From positions 124,001 to 188,000 of the forward strand of contig JABCZN010000005.1 of assembly GCA_013289665.1 (NCBI GenBank): a DNA stretch of 64,000 nucleotides, in the 5' to 3' direction. The notes beneath the pieces were generated by a model that saw only the letters and a program-made list of their open reading frames with translations, was not told where the DNA came from and made no database searches. Position 1 is the first letter of the stretch. The number at the start of each line of letters is the position of its first letter. The DNA comes from Acidobacteriota bacterium. GTDB lineage: Bacteria > Acidobacteriota > Terriglobia > Acidiferrales > UBA7541. The translations under genes were made by a program, and so were the position numbers. Below are positions 60,554-64,000 of this stretch, piece by piece.

Positions 60554-61828
60554 ATGATGGCACGCCTCATGCCGTTCAATTCCGGGCAAGTGCGTCTTCT
60601 TGCTGTACTGGCTTTGATCAATTTTGTCAACTTTGCCGACCGTCAGGTGCTGAACCCCCTGCTCCCACTGCTGCGGCAGCATTTTAATGTGACTGACTCG
60701 CAGCTCGGATCGCTGCAGACGGTCCTTCTGATCGTTCTCGCGGTGGCGAGCATTCCGTCTGGATATCTTGCCGACCGTTTCAGCCAGCACACCATCATCG
60801 CGGCCGGAGTGCTCTTCTGGAGCTTGGCATCCATGTGCAGCGGACTGGCGCCGAGTTTTGCCATGCTTTTTCTGTGCCGCGGCCTTGTGGGAATTGGTGA
60901 GGCAGCCTACGCGCCAGCGGCCCAGGCCATGATTTCCGACTCATTTCCTGTGGAGCATCGCGCGCTAACCCAGTCGATCTTTGCTTCGGGGATGTTGCTG
61001 GGCGGCGCGGGCGGACTGGCACTCGGCGGGATTATGGGAGAGCGCCACGGTTGGCAATACGCGTTCCTGATTGTGGGGGCCATCGGTGTTATTCCAGGTC
61101 TTTCGGCGTTTAAGCTGAAAGAGCCGCCGAAACGCCCGCGCTCGGAAGTGGTTTCTATCGTGTGCCTGTTGAGCGTGCCGGCCTATGTGGCCATGATGAT
61201 CGCAGGAACGTGCATCACATTTTCCACGGTTTCTTTTGTGACCTGGGGCGTAGATTACGCCACCAGCTATAAGGATTTCAGCCTGAAGGAGGCGGCGCTT
61301 TCCCTTGCCGTGATTGCGCTGCTTTCGCTGGTGATGGGAGCTTTGGCCGGCGGATATTTCGCGGACCTCTTGCAGAAACGTTTCCCATACGGGCGCATCC
61401 TGGTGATTGCGGCGGCATTCCTGGTGGCGGCGCCGTTCTTGCTGCTGGCTCTTCAATCGGATGAAAAGTGGATCGTGCTGGCGGGATTTTTTGTCGCCAG
61501 TTTTTTCATGTCGTGGTATCACGGACCCACCACGGCCGTGCTGCACGATTTGACGCCGCAGCGGGCGCACGCCACGGCCATTGGCGTGTATATGTTTGTG
61601 ACCCAGATCGTGGGAGCGCTGGGGCCGCTGCTGATCGGCCGGATTTCGGATGCCTCGGACCTGCTGGTGGCCCTCCAGGCGGCGACCGGGGTGATGGTGT
61701 TCGGCGCACTTCTGATGCTGGTGGCGATCTATTTTGTAAGGCGTGACGGGATGCACCATCCGCGGCTGGCGGCGTTCCGTGCGGAGGATGACGCTTATTC
61801 GGTGGCACACCCGGTAAAGGGGGATTAG
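60554..61828 (+). CDS. MFS transporter (spinster-like)
   Basis: A 424-residue twelve-span transporter of the major facilitator superfamily. ATG 60554 is chosen (a longer frame is antisense to the AI-2E gene). The A-motif region SIPSGYLADRFSQHTIIAAGVLFWSLASM and CRGLVGIGEAAYAPAAQAMISDSFP place it with the Spns/spinster-like or phthalate-type MFS. The second half begins CLLSVPAYVAMMIAG. Substrate unknown (lipids, sugars or organic anions are transported by relatives). Confidence 0.9.
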   Translation: MMARLMPFNSGQVRLLAVLALINFVNFADRQVLNPLLPLLRQHFNVTDSQLGSLQTVLLIVLAVASIPSGYLADRFSQHTIIAAGVLFWSLASMCSGLAPSFAMLFLCRGLVGIGEAAYAPAAQAMISDSFPVEHRALTQSIFASGMLLGGAGGLALGGIMGERHGWQYAFLIVGAIGVIPGLSAFKLKEPPKRPRSEVVSIVCLLSVPAYVAMMIAGTCITFSTVSFVTWGVDYATSYKDFSLKEAALSLAVIALLSLVMGALAGGYFADLLQKRFPYGRILVIAAAFLVAAPFLLLALQSDEKWIVLAGFFVASFFMSWYHGPTTAVLHDLTPQRAHATAIGVYMFVTQIVGALGPLLIGRISDASDLLVALQAATGVMVFGALLMLVAIYFVRRDGMHHPRLAAFRAEDDAYSVAHPVKGD

Positions 61829-61848
61829 AACTTCACAGGAAGGATAAG

Positions 61849-61890
61849 ATTTCACAGCAGAAGACGCAGAGGATGTGCCCGGAGCACACA
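61849..61890. repeat. purine-rich GCAGAG-type intergenic repeat
   Basis: ATTTCACAGCAGA, then AGACGCAGAGGAT and CACACAGAGGG form a purine-rich repetitive stretch after the MFS stop. It resembles the cacagagg-type intergenic repeats seen in several bacterial phyla and matches in part the DNA of the SMC insertion at 4763-4787 (ATTT..GCAGA..GC.AGAGGAT). Only two copies are seen here, so the assignment is tentative. Confidence 0.35.
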
Positions 61891-61922
61891 GAGGGAAGAA
61901 TAACCCTCTCTGAAGCAGGTGA

Positions 61923-62297
61923 TTACTGAATGCCGATCATTTTGATGAGGCGCAGCACTTCCTCTTTTGCTACGTCGTAGAGCAGGCGTTCGTCTTCCTC
62001 TTCCAGGCGTTCACGAAGATATTCCGCGGCGATAAAGCTTGCTTCGCGGTCGGTCAGGTCGCGGCCGCTCTTTTCGCGAAATTCGACAAAGGCGTTGTGG
62101 GCGAGGCCGACGATGCGGCCTACTCCATCCACCTCAAACTTTGCGTCGATGGTGTCGCTGTGGCGCGTGGCGATGGCGTTCCAGATATGAGAAAAACGGC
62201 AATCGTAGACTTGGCCGCTCAACTTCGAAGTCACTTCGAAGGCGCCGATGAACTGGTTCATGGCACCGGTATTCGCTAGAACGGGGAGAGAAGGCAC
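61923..62297 (-). CDS. hypothetical protein
   Basis: A 124-residue protein. GTG 62297 has GAGG 6 nt upstream; ATG 62261 (MNQFIGAFEVT) is a second possible start and is supported by a pattern change there. The sequence includes FIGAFEVTSKLSGQVYDCRFSHIWNAIATRHSDTIDAKFEVDGVGRIVGLAH and a helical acidic C-terminus (YLRERLEEEDERLLYDVAKEEVLRLIKMIG). It could be a small regulatory or binding protein. No family is recognised. It lies 91 nt before the threonine synthase stop in the same direction. Confidence 0.6.
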   Translation of the reverse strand: MPSLPVLANTGAMNQFIGAFEVTSKLSGQVYDCRFSHIWNAIATRHSDTIDAKFEVDGVGRIVGLAHNAFVEFREKSGRDLTDREASFIAAEYLRERLEEEDERLLYDVAKEEVLRLIKMIGIQ

Positions 62298-62388
62298 GGG
62301 ATCCTCTTTTTTCCGGAAACATTGCGGCGTTCTGGAAGCAAGGCCGCGAAAACGCCGGCTTTTAGTGTCCGATTCCCGGGGCGATGTG

Positions 62389-63591
62389 TCAATGCCGCGG
62401 CGACGACTGCGAGAGCCGGCGCAGTCCGACTGCCTCGGCGGTGACGTCGGTGTACTTCAGTCCCGCGCCGGTGTTGAAGAGCACCACGCGGTCTTCAGGC
62501 TTGAGGAAGCCGGTTTTGAGCAGGTGATCATAGGCGACCGTGGCGGTGGCGCCTTCAGGAGATAGAAAGATTCCTTCATTCCTCGCCCAATCCTCGAGCG
62601 AGGCGAGGATCTGGTTGTCGGCGAAAGAGAGCGCCAGGCCGCCCGATTCGCGAAGGATCTCCAGCATGATGTAATCGCCGTAGGGCTTCGGCACGCGCAG
62701 GCCAGAGGCAAAAGTCGCAGCGTTCGTCCACATCTGGCTGGCTTTTTCACCTTCTTCAAACGCCCTGGTAACCGGCGCGCAACCCGCCGATTGCACCGCG
62801 ATCATCTTCGGACGCTTGCCGGGTTTCACCCAGCCGAGTTCCTCGAGTTCTCCGAAGGCTTTCCACATGCCGATCAATCCGACGCCGCCGCCCGTCGGAT
62901 AGAAGACGGCCGCCGGATACGCCCAGCCGAGTTGCTCGACGAGCTCGTAGCCCATGGTTTTCTTCCCTTCGATGCGGAAGGGTTCTTTGAGCGTGGAGAT
63001 ATCGAACCAGCCTTCTTTTTCTTTCTGCTCCGCTACCATGCGGCCGCAATCGGAAATCAGCCCGTCGACAAGAGTAACTTTTGCGCCGTACATTGTGGCT
63101 TCCACGTAATTTGCGAAGGGAACATCCTTGGGCATGAAAATGTTGGCCTCGATCCCGGCGGCCGCGGCGTAGGCGGCCAGTGCGCCGGCGGCATTACCTG
63201 CGGAAGGAACGGCCAATTTTTTCAAGCCGTAGTGGCGCGCCATGCTCACTCCGAGCGCCAAACCGCGCGCTTTGAAGCTTCCCGTGGGATTTGCGCCTTC
63301 TTCTTTCACGTACACACCGGGATAGCGGCGGCTGTGCAGCATCGGCGTCCAGCCTTCGCCGAGGGTGACGGGCGCGACATCGGGCAAAACGCTGCGATAC
63401 CGCCAGAGACCGGTCCACGGGGAGTCCGCGGCGGCTCGGGCGATTTCCTGGCGTGCCGCGGCACCGCGCAGCGGAGTGAGATCGTAGCGCACGTAGAGTG
63501 CTCCGGCGCACTCTGGGCAGACGGTCTGAGGCTTGTCCGCGGAAAGTTGTGCCCGGCAGCGCGAGCATTCAAGGTGGCTTATTTCAGGCAT
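62389..63591 (-). CDS. thrC: threonine synthase
   Basis: A 400-residue PLP enzyme that converts O-phosphohomoserine to threonine. The N-terminal zinc ribbon uses Cys9, Cys12, Cys25 and Cys28 (CSRC, CPEC). The PLP lysine is Lys108 in NPTGSFKARG, followed by VPSAGNAAGALAAYAAAAG for cofactor phosphate, YPTGGGVGLIGMWKAF and LSPEGATATVAYDHL. The zinc-ribbon short form is typical of this ThrC subgroup, although some members act as other beta-eliminating lyases. thrA and thrB are not present here. Confidence 0.9.
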   Translation of the reverse strand: MPEISHLECSRCRAQLSADKPQTVCPECAGALYVRYDLTPLRGAAARQEIARAAADSPWTGLWRYRSVLPDVAPVTLGEGWTPMLHSRRYPGVYVKEEGANPTGSFKARGLALGVSMARHYGLKKLAVPSAGNAAGALAAYAAAAGIEANIFMPKDVPFANYVEATMYGAKVTLVDGLISDCGRMVAEQKEKEGWFDISTLKEPFRIEGKKTMGYELVEQLGWAYPAAVFYPTGGGVGLIGMWKAFGELEELGWVKPGKRPKMIAVQSAGCAPVTRAFEEGEKASQMWTNAATFASGLRVPKPYGDYIMLEILRESGGLALSFADNQILASLEDWARNEGIFLSPEGATATVAYDHLLKTGFLKPEDRVVLFNTGAGLKYTDVTAEAVGLRRLSQSSPRH

Positions 63592-63776
63592 TTTAAAACG
63601 ATAGCAGCAGCAAATAGCAGCGGCAAGTTTTCACCCGGCGCTGTCGAAGACGTGACTTGCGAAAGAACTTCTCCCGTTCTGTGGCGGCACGTTATGATGT
63701 CGCCGCTCTTGATTCAATCCACGTTTCGCAGGATGGCGCTTTGCCGAAGAGTTCGTCGAACGCGGGATTCATTTCA

Positions 63777-64000
63777 ATGGCGGCTGGTTTAGGGCTGTTC
63801 ATGGCTGGAGCACTGCTGGCGCTGGTGCTTCCGGGTAGCGAATTATTTCTCGTCTTCCGCTGGACTGGCTTGCTTCTGCTGGCCGTTGCGGGCGTCCGAG
63901 GGCGATCGCTGACTTACTGGATTTTCCTGGCGATGCTCCTGGGGTTCGAATTGGGGATTGACCGGCCGGATTTTGCGGTGCGCCTCCGCGTGCTGGGCGA
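63777..64000 (+). CDS. N-terminus of a dicarboxylate/amino acid:cation symporter (partial)
   Basis: Frame from ATG 63777 to the window edge, 74 residues. Two hydrophobic segments (GLGLFMAGALLALVLPG, and WTGLLLLAVAGV / WIFLAMLLGFELGI) are followed by the diagnostic-looking GIDRPDFAVRLRVLG, which in DAACS symporters precedes the first transport core. The gene is truncated by the end of the window. Substrate and full length are unknown. Confidence 0.55.
   Translation, partial: MAAGLGLFMAGALLALVLPGSELFLVFRWTGLLLLAVAGVRGRSLTYWIFLAMLLGFELGIDRPDFAVRLRVLG

Noticed and set aside
1..64000. Search by eye for CRISPR repeats, tRNA T-loops, rRNA, transposases and integrases
   Set aside because: None found; the few GGTTCAAAT-like matches are inside coding sequence.

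Overview
This 64 kb window of roughly 60 % GC looks like a chromosomal segment of an Acidobacteriota (Terriglobia-like) genome. The evidence is a secreted protein of the VWFA-related acidobacterial type, an SMC protein with a long insert in its N-terminal head, a Gram-negative LPS export set (LptB plus a very large LptC/LptA-type protein), an OprB-like porin, and many secreted peptidases and hypothetical proteins. Gene order and codon use look native throughout. I see no rRNA, tRNA, CRISPR array, prophage, transposase or integrase. Assignment rests on protein character only; no database search was possible.

Layout. 0-9.6 kb: secreted S9 peptidase, CrtC/lipocalin-like protein, SAM methyltransferase, a structured intergenic stretch, smc, purC, and a stand-alone Fis-type HTH protein. 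9.8-15.8 kb: a secreted TPR-like protein, an SDR oxidoreductase, then a co-directional stress-type cluster (MarR regulator, YceI, nitroreductase, DedA-rhodanese fusion, WrbA) behind a promoter with a perfect palindrome between its -35 and -10. 15.9-19.2 kb: dcd, HU, M50 protease, APC permease. 19.2-36.5 kb: long minus-strand blocks: DinB, priA, EamA; then MsbA-like ABC exporter, yicC, gmk, rpoZ, coaBC, UDG, with ATGA overlaps at exporter/yicC and yicC/gmk; then a large LptC/LptA protein, lptB, rpoN, rapZ; and upstream a GAF-GGDEF protein. 36.7-45.5 kb: two small membrane proteins, tandem paralogous glycosyltransferases, a RodZ-like protein overlapping a helical-repeat protein, a second rhodanese, SnoaL-like, M28 peptidase, MmcQ/YjbR and PilZ proteins. 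46-64 kb: YfcE-like phosphodiesterase, a charge-polarised small protein, KDPG aldolase, OprB, M23 peptidase, GAF protein, GT39 glycosyltransferase, pilin-like protein, zinc-ribbon protein, queF, coiled-coil protein, VWFA-related protein, a Lon-type protease lacking the P-loop lysine, AI-2E and MFS transporters, threonine synthase, and the start of a probable dicarboxylate/amino-acid symporter.

Most notable observation. The DedA-rhodanese gene (14163-15131) carries one in-frame TGA at 14967-14969, two codons after the expected catalytic cysteine of the rhodanese loop. Translation in the same frame continues for 53 more codons of clear rhodanese C-terminus. A perfect 7-bp hairpin with a 5-nt loop (G at loop position 2) begins 14 nt downstream, which fits the general layout of a bacterial SECIS element. 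The gene is therefore a candidate selenoprotein with a Cys-Thr-Sec active site, set in a redox/electrophile-defence cluster. A nonsense mutation or base error remains the main alternative.

How the genes work together. The core blocks supply envelope biogenesis (LptB, LptC/A, MsbA-like exporter, RodZ-like, glycosyltransferases), nucleotide and cofactor synthesis (purC, gmk, dcd, coaBC), DNA maintenance (smc, priA, UDG, HU) and global regulation (rpoN, rapZ, rpoZ, GGDEF and PilZ proteins). The accessory genes are mostly secreted or membrane proteins.
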